In this document: positions 25,901 through 34,363 of the stretch, piece after piece
Layout of the letters: each line of letters starts with the position of its first letter
Numbering within the stretch: position 1 is the first letter of the stretch
NCBI RefSeq assembly: GCF_000003605.2
Contig: NW_003142306.1
Span: forward strand, 92,184 to 131,596
Length of the DNA stretch: 39,413 nucleotides
Reading direction: 5' to 3'
Source: Saccoglossus kowalevskii
Lineage: Eukaryota; Hemichordata; Enteropneusta; Harrimaniidae
Translations under genes and position numbers: made by a program
The notes under the pieces: model-generated
The model's input: only the letters and a program-made list of their open reading frames with translations
The model's database searches: none
Told to the model about the DNA's origin: nothing

Positions 25901-28900
25901 CAAATTGTTTGCTGAAGAGATGATCTTGGTTGGTGGGTAGTACTACATCAACATGTATGTAATGAATGCCGAATTTATGTACATGTTCTTGTATGTATAG
26001 TAATATAACTTTACCAAGACGATATTGTACGTGGAGAGCATTTCTTATATAATTAGATAAAGAGATCATTTTAAAGAAATAATTCCACTTGGTAAGGTAA
26101 AAATATGAAACATATTATTAGTTAGAAGGGTTTCGATCGCAGGAAAAGAAATTTCAGCATCACACAGCATTCCTTTTAAATCATTAAAACTCTAACCAGT
26201 TTAAAATGGTAGCTTTAACCACGCCGATAAAACCTTTCATTTATGTAGTCTAAAATAAAATAATTCTTTAATAATACGATTCTCGTATGTAGTTTGTCAT
26301 CGGAGGTCAATATTAATGTATATATACTTTATTTATTGTATAAGATATATATTGCATCTTAGCATATACAACCTATCGCATATGTTACCAAGGAAACAAA
26401 TAACGATTGAATGTCGACAGTAATTATTATATCATATATTAAAGCTGCTTCTTACTCTCATTTTTATAATAAAATGTCTCATCTCATGTTACCCTGAATT
26501 ATTATACATTTTAATAAAGAAAATAGATTGGTTGTTACACACGGGGTTTTGAATCACGTGGTACTGCCGCGAATCAACCATAAAGGTAGTTGGTAATTAT
26601 TTTGTTTTAATTAAAGCGGGAGGGTCGTCACCTGCGCACGCGTGGAAATTCACGCTAATGGGAAGATGCTTGTTTGTAAACAATGACACATGATGGTCAT
26701 CTGCCACATGCGCAGGTAACGACTCACCCGCTTTAATCAACAAAACAAGGTGTTTCGGGTATGGATTCATTCACCAGTGAAATATAATTTGTTTTAGTAC
26801 AGTCCTAACATTATCGACTACGGTATGTATGAGGGCGAGAATTAGCGGGATATTCTCCAATTATTCCCCTAACAGTGATTCAATTTGGATTTTCAGACAA
26901 GTGCCAATTTGTATGGAATCCGGGTTAGTCGATCAGTTCTAGACACTATGTGATTTATTTACAATCCCAACAACAACGTTTTTCAAATATGTACGAAAAC
27001 AGAATGCGCTCTGTCGCTAATGTACAATCCGGATAATTATAGAACATAGCTGTATATATAGCCACAAATCATCAATGCTGTTACTGATAACAGCAATTGC
27101 AATAGACGTGTTTTCAACACTTTTCCCTCTTGTTCGACAATGAGAAGAAGAGAACCGCCGGTACTTTCACACACAAAAACGCTGAACTATACATCAAACA
27201 ACTCGTTGACTATATTATTTCAAAATGTTTCGCCATTATACATCATTATTAAATTGTTGTTTATATAAAAAATACAGAATCTGCTCCAACTTTTGCGTAT
27301 AATTCAGTAATGGAGGAATAGAATAATCCTGTCTTAAATTCAATAAAATTTTATGAAAGATGCAATGCGATATTCACGCTCAGATAGATATACTGATATA
27401 TGAAACACCATACCTGTTCAATTAGAGAATTATATTCACGATTTGAATCAGATGTGTTGATTTGTTGACCAGATGAAGTGGTTGATGATCCTGTATTACT
27501 TTCTGAACTGGTAGATGGTACGTTTTCTGAAGTACTACCATCAAAACTGGTTGATTCTTCTGTGCATGTGGATGAAGAGGTATTTATCATTACACCCATG
27601 TCATAAATAAAAAAAGTGATAGTTCATGTAGAACAATGTGCTAATATTAATTTCAACGCAAGAGGCATAAATATTTCCGTTAAAACTTCACAAATTGTCA
27701 CAACATAAAAAGTCAAATGAAAATGAATCTTTTCAATCATTTTGATGCAAATGTTTTTAATGTCAAATCTATCACTGAAGTGTGTGTGAACATATTAATT
27801 ACAAAACGGATGGTCTAATATGCGGATTGTGTGTAGATAACTAATAGATAACTGTCAAATGTTCCAATCAAAGAATGAAACACCCACGGTCCACATTGCC
27901 TTATTGGATGAACAATTTCCCAATTTTGTTTGCATGAATGATAACGGTACTACTCAACATGAAGAGTGGCTACCTCGGGGCTCGGGGTATTTTTTGTCTT
28001 ACCTATGACGTATATCATGAATGTACACTCAGCCATATTGCCAGATGGATCGGAAGCATTATAGACAACAGGATGTTTACCAGGTGTAAAGAAGTCACCG
28101 GGACTATGACTTGAGAAAACACTAACGCTTTGAGAATTGTCCGTGGCAGAGATATCAGGCCATGTTACTTGTGTTCCATACGATAGTATGGAGTCAACAG
28201 TTTGGTCTGGTGGACATGATATGATGGGTGGTTGGTCATCTGAAATAATAATACAAATGTACATTAACTGCAATGACAATTACTATATTGCGAATTCGTC
28301 ACGTGGTGTGTATTTATTAACTGCGAAACGGAAATTAAGCTAATTAACAATTCCGAATTTTATTTATATTTAGTATTTTTAATATCACGGCCTTTGTTCG
28401 AACCCCGTCTACGTGATTTATTCTTATCACGGAGAAAATGAGTATAATTTTAATACAATTTATGAAAACAATTTAGCAGTCTAAACCGCGACAACTAATA
28501 GATCTGGTTATAGAAAGGATGTTCAGATATTTAAATGTTTTCAGAATAATATGGTTCTGAGATGTATATTATGATATATTTGTGCTAAAAATGCTCAAAC
28601 TAAACAGAAATGCAGCTACAATGACAATACAATTGCCTAATACCGACAATAATAGTAAATACTATGATGTTAGCAGCGTCGTTCGATACTGTCTTCGTGC
28701 ATACTTTCCGGTATCCTCGTAATAACCTTATTATTATACATCTTTTCCTCCCAATGATACATCATGGGAATGGCAAACTCAAACAAGTTTAGAACAGATT
28801 TAGCGAACTTATTCGCGTGAAGTCCGGTCAAACCCTAGAGGACGCTCACGCGCGTAATCTGGACTTCGCATTTCCTAATATGGTAGGATGAGAATACCCA

Positions 28901-29887
28901 GTGCGGTGACATATGTATAATAATGTGAGGTTATTACGAGGATACTGCAAAACATGCACGAAGATAGTTCAGCGGGAGTATCGAGCGACGCGTATCGCAC
29001 AACTTTTTAACCCAGGAATACATCATGGAAATGCCGAAATTACGACAAGCTGTAATTTATGGCGGTGAGAGATGTATAATAATTCGTATTATAATTTGTT
29101 TATAATTTGTTGCATTGTTCCCATGTATTTCAACAGGTACTAAGTATGCTACTATACCAACATATACACCGTCACCATATACGAATACGGTAGTGCATAT
29201 ATCGTACCAATGTTTATTAATTTTGTCTTGTTTTCTTCATTCATGGTTCGCATTTTTCACATCTACCATTTTATTTTGAGTAAATGCCGAAAGGAAATTG
29301 GATGATTCGGTTTAGATTAATGTTAATGATGGTTGTTGCGTTGTCAAAAGTTCGTAAGATTAGTTTGGGTCGTGTCGAATTTTGTGCTGGTTATATATTA
29401 ATACAAATGATGTGAAAGTATTCGATTTTTGTAGTCGTGTTTGTTTGATTGCACCCAATTTGCAAAGCAATTGCCATAAATAGAAGACAAACTGAAATGC
29501 AATTTAGCAATAAATACTAATATATTTTACCCATTAACAAATAATGAAGACGTCACAGTTCCTATCACTTCTCATTTTTGTGTATCTTAGCTACTGTAAC
29601 AACATCACTATAGAGGGATGAGATCGTCGGGTGAAACTATTTTCACTTACCTAAGACTTCAATAGTGAATTCACAGCTTGCACCAGGCATGCCAGTAGAG
29701 CTCATCTCCTGGTACATTAGAGTATGTATGCCGATGCTGAAGAAATCTCCACTACCTAGGTTCGAGTTCAGCGTAAGTACTATGTTTGGATCGCTGCTAA
29801 CGGGTAATGTCCATTGTATTATTGCACCAGCTTCATCCACATCGGCTGTTGCAGTTATCGCATTTGGACAGGTTAAACCAGATGTTA
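10861..29887 (-). CDS. HYR-domain adhesion G protein-coupled receptor (17 exons, 5' incomplete)
   Basis: A cell-surface receptor with a large ectodomain that is expected to cut itself at the GPS and signal through G proteins by its tethered agonist. The model joins 17 exons: 29651-29887, 28003-28239, 27414-27559, 25173-25325, 20463-20574, 18939-19140, 18552-18654, 18218-18255, 16089-16212, 15783-15886, 15240-15339, 14262-14479, 13615-13681, 12432-12517, 11978-12104, 11122-11262, 10861-10920. All use GT-AG and all phases agree, giving 750 residues and a TAG stop. Residues are numbered from the first full codon. Domains: HYR 1-78, HYR 80-157, Ser/Thr-rich stalk about 159-200, GAIN about 205-436, cleavage Leu437^Thr438, seven helices about 455-700, tail to 750. 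The HYR modules usually mediate adhesion. Start codon, signal peptide and any further N-terminal domains were not found. The ligand is unknown, and the subfamily within adhesion GPCRs is not assigned. Confidence 0.93.
11122..11262 (-). CDS. Exon: end of TM7 and proximal tail
   Basis: Phase 0-0: GFAVFIFHCVMNDEVKSAWH, RKRGTSVFSSGYSSSSE, TKSTTATSAK. GF.VFIFHC...EVK..W is the family's TM7/helix 8 junction. It is followed by a Ser/Thr cluster that could be a phosphorylation and arrestin site. Donor AAAG|gtaggt. Confidence 0.97.
11264..11977. other. Intron between the TM7 and tail exons and the TM6-7 exon
   Basis: Non-coding intron of the receptor gene. It is AT-rich and holds no structured element that I can see. 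Confidence 0.8.
11978..12104 (-). CDS. Exon: transmembrane helices 6 and 7
   Basis: Phase 2 in, phase 0 out: SGLRASVLLLPILGLTWMFG, IFSFSQHTVFFQYLFVILNS, TQ. It carries the LLLP.LGLTW.FG signature of TM6 and FQYLF.ILNS.Q of TM7. Acceptor ctccaaatacag, donor ACAG|gtaacg. Confidence 0.97.
12432..12517 (-). CDS. Exon: rest of TM5 and third intracellular loop
   Basis: Phase 0 in, phase 2 out: VNCVVLIAVMRAFMTIRATA, KKTEIEKI. It completes TM5 (FVIL-VNCVVLIAVMR) and gives a short basic loop. Acceptor ttatcttgcag, donor TAAA|gtaagt. Confidence 0.95.
12724..12745. repeat. AT dinucleotide microsatellite
   Basis: An uninterrupted TA run of about 11 units in the intron upstream (by gene orientation) of the TM5/ICL3 exon. 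Confidence 0.9.
13615..13681 (-). CDS. Exon: second extracellular loop and start of TM5
   Basis: Phase 2 in, phase 0 out: CWLSTGDGHIFAFIGPAMFV, IL. This is the highly conserved CWLS..DG.I..FIGP block of adhesion GPCRs. Acceptor atttatattgtag, donor ATTG|gtgagt. Confidence 0.97.
13984..14147. mobile_element. MITE family A, copy 1 (in a receptor intron)
   Basis: The ends TTAAAGCGGGGGAGTCGTC and (inverted) TTAAAGTGGGAGGGTCGTC face each other, with TTAA at both edges (13984-13987 and 14144-14147). The inside shares GTGTCATTGTTTACAAACAA with the copy at 26611-26736, which is in the opposite orientation. It has no ORF. TTAA edges suggest a piggyBac-type target, but the family is not proved. It lies in the intron between the TM3-4 and ECL2 exons. 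Confidence 0.88.
14262..14479 (-). CDS. Exon: transmembrane helices 3 and 4
   Basis: Phase 0 in, phase 2 out. TM3: AVCTFIAILLHYLYLAVFHW, MLAQGIQLYVKV. Linker RNIWHGRYRLVSF. TM4: YCIGYVTPVVIVAVSMATG, then LENYGTAS. The Cys in AVC pairs in the family with the Cys of CWLS in the next exon. Glu of the usual WML.EG is Gln here. Acceptor tttgcctcctacag, donor CATA|gtgagt. Confidence 0.96.
14480..15239. other. Intron between the TM2 and TM3-4 exons
   Basis: Non-coding. The + strand open frame of 124 codons here has no recognisable domain and I do not treat it as a gene. Confidence 0.7.
15240..15339 (-). CDS. Exon: transmembrane helix 2
   Basis: Phase 2 in, phase 0 out: LKSERFLILLNLTAVLAAGQ, ITFLAGADAAHNQ. 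It corresponds to the family's L..K.L.L.L..A...F..G helix and following loop. Acceptor aaaatctag, donor TCAG|gttagc. Confidence 0.95.
15783..15886 (-). CDS. Exon: transmembrane helix 1
   Basis: Phase 0 in, phase 2 out: GMEMHNDVLNVLTYIGCSLS, then LFGIILTIGSIIYF. It has the adhesion GPCR TM1 signature H..VL..LTYIGC.LSL. Acceptor ccactatatacag, donor TCAG|gtgagc. Confidence 0.96.
16089..16212 (-). CDS. Exon: GPS cleavage site and tethered agonist
   Basis: Phase 2 in, phase 0 out: TDTPQWSTYGSDIVETTESH, VSCRWSHLTNFAILM, MPVAVQ. The cleavage motif His436-Leu437^Thr438 is intact and is followed by TNFAILM, nearly the latrophilin agonist sequence. The second Trp (415) and Cys3 (432) are present. The position of Cys2 after YG holds Ser420, and Cys4 in C-x-C-x-HLT is Trp434. 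The acceptor must be the weak ttatttaaaaag|G at 16213. The nearer CCCCAG 16 bases on would break the frame. Confidence 0.93.
16213..18217. other. Intron inside the GPS, with an assembly gap
   Basis: An intron of about 2 kb between the 38-bp exon and the cleavage exon. It holds the N gap, an 11-bp C run near 17155 and a G run near 17803. No extra exon is needed here, since the phases of its two flanks match directly. Confidence 0.8.
16802..16851. other. Assembly gap of 50 N
   Basis: Fifty N bases, probably a gap of arbitrary length. It follows CCCCACACCCTCCCCG, a C-rich stretch that may have stopped sequencing. It falls in an intron and does not interrupt the receptor's coding frame. Confidence 0.99.
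18218..18255 (-). CDS. Exon (38 bp): first Cys of the GPS
   Basis: A 38-bp exon, phase 0 in and phase 2 out, reading SNEEIFCSFLDY plus a split Gly. It supplies GPS Cys1 (residue 403) in C-S-F-L, where the family has C-x-F-W, so the first conserved Trp is Leu (TTG for TGG). Acceptor ggtattttacag and donor CGG|gtgagt are both good. Confidence 0.87.
18552..18654 (-). CDS. Exon: GAIN subdomain B, second part
   Basis: Phase 2 in, phase 0 out. With the preceding split Ser it reads SDVISMHVHPSLKIIGSVNT, then EYPILVKHKLIAPKQ. It corresponds to the L-S-x-V-I-S-V-x-V strand and the PV.I...H segment that precedes the GPS. Acceptor agctgaacag, donor ACAG|gtacac. Confidence 0.93.
18939..19140 (-). CDS. 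Exon: GAIN subdomain B, first part
   Basis: Phase 1 in, phase 2 out: RVFEKNGFRGYRFDGSATND, SSYIELPASAIDG, NGNFVIVAARYESVDDLL and MENVTSDIVTQS. The pattern F....-I.LP..A........ with V...Y.....L is typical of the beta-rich GAIN-B half. It has one N-glycosylation sequon (NVT). Acceptor gactatgaag. Confidence 0.93.
20463..20574 (-). CDS. Exon: GAIN subdomain A, second part
   Basis: Phase 0 in, phase 1 out: VGVLEVLETVDIVSNEAAEF, LIDSMPGFAVTTHTENI. The pattern L..V..I........F..S.......T.NI leads to the VFEK.GF strand in the next exon, as in other GAIN domains. Confidence 0.9.
20575..25172. other. 4.6-kb intron within GAIN subdomain A
   Basis: AT-rich intron with no supported exon. A stretch at 21.7-21.9 kb contains CACTGGGTTTTTTAG and GAATTTTAGTTTTCAGTGAAA and may be a decayed relative of the 4584-4799 element, but clear terminal repeats are lacking. 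Confidence 0.6.
25173..25325 (-). CDS. Exon: GAIN subdomain A, first part
   Basis: Phase 0-0, 51 codons: VATLREETSVIGEDVTEQEI, KHILDNIQVIANDES and LISTLDAPFEQQQLFK. This is the amphipathic helical part of the GAIN domain. The donor AAG|gtttgt is weaker than the others in the gene. Confidence 0.88.
25326..27413. other. Intron between the stalk exon and GAIN-A
   Basis: Non-coding intron of the receptor gene. It holds MITE family A copy 2 and otherwise nothing recognised. Confidence 0.75.
26611..26736. mobile_element. MITE family A, copy 2 (in a receptor intron)
   Basis: The left end TTAAAGCGGGAGGGTCGTCA and the right end, read in inverse, TTAAAGCGGGTGAGTCGTTA are bounded by TTAA at 26611-26614 and 26733-26736. 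It has the same interior as the 13984 copy in reverse orientation, about 38 bp shorter. Confidence 0.9.
27414..27559 (-). CDS. Exon: Ser/Thr-rich stalk
   Basis: Phase 1 in, phase 0 out. It reads ESTSFDGSTSENVPS, then SSESNTGSSTTSSGQQINTS, ending NREYNSLIEQ. It is strongly Ser/Thr-rich, so probably O-glycosylated, and has an Asn-Thr-Ser sequon. The last residues begin the helical GAIN-A subdomain (EYNSLIEQ joins VATLREETS). Acceptor ccacatgcacag, donor ACAG|gtatgg. Confidence 0.88.
28003..28239 (-). CDS. Exon: second HYR domain
   Basis: Phase 1-1, 237 bp. It is a canonical HYR module: DQPPIISCPPDQTVD, VTWPDISATDNS, then PGDFFTPGKHPVVYNASD and PSGNMAECTFMIYVI. The two Cys, W, TDN, the G..F..G...V.Y strand and the D.SGN.A.C signature are all present. 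Acceptor attatttcag, donor ATAG|gtaaga. Confidence 0.94.
28676..28991. mobile_element. 316-bp element with long terminal inverted repeats
   Basis: The left end GCGTCGTTCGATACTGTCTT continues with CGTGCAT and GGTATCCTCGTAATAACCT. The right end carries the inverse: AGGTTATTACGAGGATAC, ATGCACGAAGATAG and GTATCGAGCGACGC. The arms are about 65-75 bp with small indels, around a centre of about 170 bp with no ORF. It sits in the intron between the two HYR exons. Superfamily unknown. Confidence 0.88.
29651..29887 (-). CDS. Exon: first HYR domain
   Basis: Phase 1 in, phase 1 out, 237 bp. It reads VTSGLTCPNAITATADVDEA and continues with IIQWTLPVSSD, GSGDFFSIGIHTLMY and SCEFTIEVL. The HYR pattern is visible: CP near the start, W..P, G..F..G...V.Y, and a second Cys in C.F...V. 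The usual A.D.SGN loop is replaced by QEMSSTGMPGA, so it is the more diverged of the two. Acceptor atatttacag, donor TTAG|gtaagt. Confidence 0.88.
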
Positions 29888-30020
29888 CTGTAAATATGTT
29901 TAAATAATTGTGAATATTCACAATCCAACGACATATCAAACATTACTGCAAATGTCGTCATAACACCAACAACAAACGTTAACTTTAACGCATGACCGGA
30001 CCATTAAGCAACTGGTGCAT

Positions 30021-30280
30021 TGGTATTGTGTGCATTTATTTTGTTTGGTAATATAATATGTGCTTCATCGATTATTGAATGTTCCTTCGAAATGAGACCG
30101 GGATGTCTTGATTGATTTATACATTAGCGCATGCTTATAATGGTGTATATATGATGGTGCGTTGTATTGTGCGCATTGGTTTTGTTTTGTAATAGAATAT
30201 GTGCTTTATCAATTATTGAATGTTCCCTCGAAATGAGACGGGATGTCTTCATTGCATGCTTACAATGATGTATATATGAC
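30021..30280. repeat. Tandem duplication of a unit of about 130 bp
   Basis: Copy 1 (30021-30154) and copy 2 (30162-30280) share ATTATTGAATGTTCC.TCGA, AATGAGAC.GGGATGTCTT, GCATGCTTA.AATG.TGTA and TATATGA. Copy 2 lacks a short stretch in the middle. It lies just upstream of the first HYR exon. Confidence 0.9.
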
Positions 30281-31718
30281 GTATTTATTTAAATTGTGAG
30301 TAATGCCGCCCATACTTACAGTGCAGGGTAGAACTGCAAACAATGTACACACTAATTACCCGTGTGAGCAGACAAACCTGAATACAAACAATAGCAATAC
30401 AATTAGTTTGCATTGTGTTATTATGTCCACTTTCATTACCAAATATATATACAAGACAAGGGATATTCTTATATACTTTACTCCAGTGGGTTGACCTGTG
30501 ACAACTGACCTTAAATTAGTACATTCATTGGTGCACAACGACGTCGGATTGCTCATTTATTTGAAATTGGAAAAACAAGTCACGCTTTTTTGCATTTAGA
30601 CTTACACACATTCTACGGGTTAAATATTGGTCTGTAATGTACACGTATTGTAAGTGCACTGTGCATGTTATAACTTACAACACATACATTATCTAATAAC
30701 GTAGATATAGGATCTTACGGTAAGTTTTGCAAAAGGAATACCTGATGGCTAATTTAAATATTGTCGTTTTTGACTATTGAAAGCACTTCATGTATTTTTA
30801 ACTTCAGTCACGTTAATGACCTGTGATTCGCACTAGATGGCATTACGCTTTGTTTTGTTTTGTTTTTTATCTACTTGTTTAATAGCTACGTACAAATAAA
30901 TGCAGACATGTCACCGAGAATCTGTTGGACGGTTTGACAGGCTATAATTAGATCAATAAAGCAGAGATACAACCAGAAAAACACATAATAAACGTAGAAG
31001 CAGAATCCACAGATTGTAAAATCACCTTTGGGTTGACCAAAAAAGTAGCCTAAATGTAAGCTCACAAATGATTCATAGGTTATTATAATACGCTTTAAGT
31101 TAGTAACTCTGGAAGAATGTCTGCATCACTGATGATTTTTTAACTTGTTTTCCCATGTTGCTACCTTACACTGAGTATACATTGCGCATTACTTGTTGTT
31201 AATTATTACAATTGGCGATACTAAAATTTTGATATGTCATATGTCTGATTTTACTTCCCTAAAACTGTTTTTTTTTAGTTCAATGTAGTAATGAAATGTA
31301 ACAAACTATGGAAATAGACAGAACATTTTCTTTACGTCAGTGATTCGATAAATTAATTGTTGTGCACAGAATTGTGAATAATGAACACGAAGCTACAAAC
31401 ACCCAAATTAATTAGGGACAAAAATATTATATGCAACAAAATCCGAAATCCCACAATCGCACTACCAACGAAACACAGTTCGCAAGAGATAAAATAAGAA
31501 TGAAATACTAATTTAGATTTGCGCGAGATATATGTGTCTCATATAAACAAAGTTATCGACCTTGACTAGGGACGTTACCAAGCTTAAATTAGGTGTTATT
31601 TTAGGTGATGTGAAGGTATTGAAGGAGTCGCCGCTCAGGTCAAACCTCATACTTGTGATTTCCATTAGAAGAGCGCATTGGATTGTGAGAAAATCAATTT
31701 TTGTTAACACAAAGGTCG

Positions 31719-31753
31719 CGCACGTGCAGCGCGACGACCACTGCCCTTTAATC
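31719..31753. mobile_element. MITE family B, end fragment
   Basis: GCAGCGCGACGACCACTGCC followed by CTTTAA matches the right end of the family B elements. No partner end was found within the preceding 200 bp. Confidence 0.6.
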
Positions 31754-32572
31754 TTTCGCGAGATAGTACATCTGACATACAGTGATGATTCATGCGAATT
31801 CAACAACCTCGTTCAAGGACCAGGATGACATACTTACACCAGTGAAATGGACAATATTATTTTAGCTAGCCTAGAGCTGAGTTGATTTAGAACATATTAT
31901 GGTTGTTTGTTACGCTATATTAAAATACTATACATGCGAGGAAATGAAAACACGATGTGTTCTAGGTACGAGTGCAATGGAACGGTAAACACAATTACAG
32001 TCTCCTATAAACCGACTTCATTTCCGGTAAAATGTGATTAGTTATTAACCTTCAATGATCACTATTGGTTATTATCTCAATACGTGAGTAAATATTGCAT
32101 TGCATTCGGAATTGCTCAGTGTATATTGAAAATTACCAGAGAAACGGGTTTGTGTGATTACTAAAATTGAATGCCAACACGCAGCTCAATGACATCCGAC
32201 ATAGGTCGCACAATGGTTAATACGTGATGTAGAATAACTTCTTTTCAACTAACTGACACGTCATTACAGTCTCCGGGCAATTAGCAAACAGACATCTCCG
32301 CAACTAACTATGATAATAATGATTGAATGATGTTGCCATGGTTACCACATTATATACGAAACGTAAGCACTTTGAGATCAAAGTTAGCATTTTAAAAAAA
32401 ACACTGTGTGGTTGAATTACCGACCCATTTCAGGCCTTGTCTTTAGATTTTTTTGCATGTGTGATGGATGAGTGTCTGTATCTGTGGAAAGCCCACACCA
32501 ACTTGGCTATGCTCATTCACATTACACAGTGGCTCGACCTTCAAGCAATATATACCAAAAATATAAATATTA

Positions 32573-32705
32573 TTAAAGAGCGGCGGTCGTCGCGCAGCGC
32601 GAGTTCTAATATCATGTAAAAAAGCAAAGTATTTTACACGCGTTGTGCACGTCGCTATGAGTCCCATATCGAACAGGACGTGGCGCAACGACCGCCGCCC
32701 TTTAA
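32573..32705. mobile_element. MITE family B, complete copy
   Basis: 133 bp bounded by TTAA on both sides (32573-32576 and 32702-32705). Left TTAAAGAGCGGCGGTCGTCG and inverted right TTAAAGGGCGGCGGTCGTTG form inverted repeats of about 23 bp. It has no ORF. The end sequence resembles that of family A (TTAAAG, G-rich, GTCGTC), so the two are probably mobilised by related transposases. Confidence 0.9.
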
Positions 32706-34122
32706 CATTTCCAAGAAATATTATTATTTTAGTACATTAAGATTAATCATCAACACATTAGTAAGAAACTATATCAGACATATATATCTCACACAAAGTA
32801 CACGGATGTAATATTTGGTTGCAACGTCTGGCACACGTTCACAGAATAATACCACACAACTAATGTTTTCACATCGTCTTAAAATTTCATTTATCTTAAT
32901 TTTAATTCGTTAACCTGTGACCTTCCTTGAGGATGTTATGCTTAGACTAATATCATATAATTACAAAATATAATTACGCATATATTGTAAGGCTTTGCAT
33001 TCCAAGCCTACGACCATGAATAATAATATATCCCAATATTTTCATTTTATATTTATGAAGGTGTGAATGAAATAAATGGCAATATCACGTGACAATACAC
33101 AATAAAGTTTGTTTTATATGTATTAAACACTGTAAATATCTTACTAAAAGTCGTGGACTTTAACCATGCGCGGTACATATGTATGTGTAATTCAGTACAT
33201 CTGGAACATGGATAATTATTTTAGTTATTCGCGGCTCGTACCGACAATAGCGTATTGTAATGCGAGAAGCAATCTTGCGTGCGTAGCGCGAGGAGAAATA
33301 GCAATATTACCGAACGCTATCGCCACTATTAGGAGCGTAAGACCTCTTTATCATACGCGTAACTGCATCAGTACAAAAATCGCCCAACTGACCACAAAAA
33401 GCGACAAATGGAATTGGAATTGCCCATTGCTAACTTTTAGCAATGGTTCTTTGCCGTATACGTGTAAAAAAAATAGCGAGTCGGAATAGTTTTGTCGTGA
33501 TTATGAATACTGATTACTACAAAGGGACCAGCATTCGCAAGGCAGCGATCTCTGGATTCGGAGTTGCGTTGTCATTGTAAACAAAATAACACCGAATCGA
33601 AAACCGTAAAACAATATGACATTGCGAATATCAATGTTGCTCATATGATTACACAATACTATACCATATCACAATTGCTCTGTATATAATTATTTCCACA
33701 TTACTCTTTGATGTATAGACATTTTGTTCTGTGTTTCAAATGTTTCAACTGTATGCACAGTCTCTCGTTTAAAATCAATAATGTCAGACACATATCTGAA
33801 TCATGTGTATCCATGACAATACCTTATATCTATGGTTACTGAAGTGACATTTGATGTATACTTTCATAGATGTACGCAAACCATGAAACTGTTGCATCGA
33901 ATGACTCAGTATACATTTGTTTTGGTTGATCTTTTTAACTATTTGTGATTCAAATATTTGAAAATTGTGTTCTATAATTCATAACGACGGGTTACCTTGT
34001 TTCGAAATTATCAATGTTTTTTTTATAAATGTTTTTGATCCGGGAACAGTTCTGTTGTCTCTCCTGATTTGTTTTGTATGTGCAAATTGCAAGGACTAAC
34101 ACATAGTGCATTTTTTCCACAG

Positions 34123-34363
34123 AAGTCATATTCATGTTTGGGACTACACGACAGGGCTATCTCTCTATCAAATGGGAATTAAATTGGCTATCCTGGCGTC
34201 AACCAGGCTCGGTCGAACACAAGCACATGCAGACATTAACCAAGGTTCCTCAAAAGTCGCATTCGTTAGTGATATTTTGGCAAGTGGAAATGACCTTTCC
34301 ATTGAGTCTATGGCACACAAACCCTATTTGAACTTGGGTCCACCGATTATGAATGTGATGTAA
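34123..34363 (+). CDS. Unrecognised coding-looking ORF or terminal exon
   Basis: The frame SHIHVWDYTTGLSLYQMGIK, LAILASTRLGRTQAHADINQ, GSSKVAFVSDILASGNDL, SIESMAHKPYLNLGPPIMNV, M ends at TAA (34361-34363). It is richer in G+C than its surroundings and has a balanced amino acid make-up. A strong splice acceptor (gcattttttccacag) lies directly before 34123, which would make it a phase-2 last exon of a + strand gene. I found no upstream exon and I do not recognise the protein. It may equally be a relic of a mobile or viral sequence. The function is not known. Confidence 0.35.

Larger units (their letters stand above)
30281..34122. other. Non-coding upstream stretch
   Basis: No exon could be joined to the receptor here on the minus strand, and no HYR-like frame was seen. 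It holds MITE pieces at 31.7 and 32.6 kb. A coding-looking composition near 33.2-33.5 kb has no recognisable product. Confidence 0.5.

Noticed and set aside
28385-28435. GTTCGAACCCC, a tRNA B-box-like sequence
   Set aside because: No A box at the right distance, no cloverleaf and no SINE-like tail could be seen.
30313-30330. 14-bp minus-strand microexon (TTTGCAG|...|GTAAGT)
   Set aside because: Its length is not a multiple of three, so it would break the phase into the first HYR exon.
31513-31828. Overlapping frames of 88-97 codons on both strands
   Set aside because: They run through a MITE end and show no domain. The Arg-Arg-Pro motif also seen at 4.1 and 32.6 kb comes from the shared terminal repeat.
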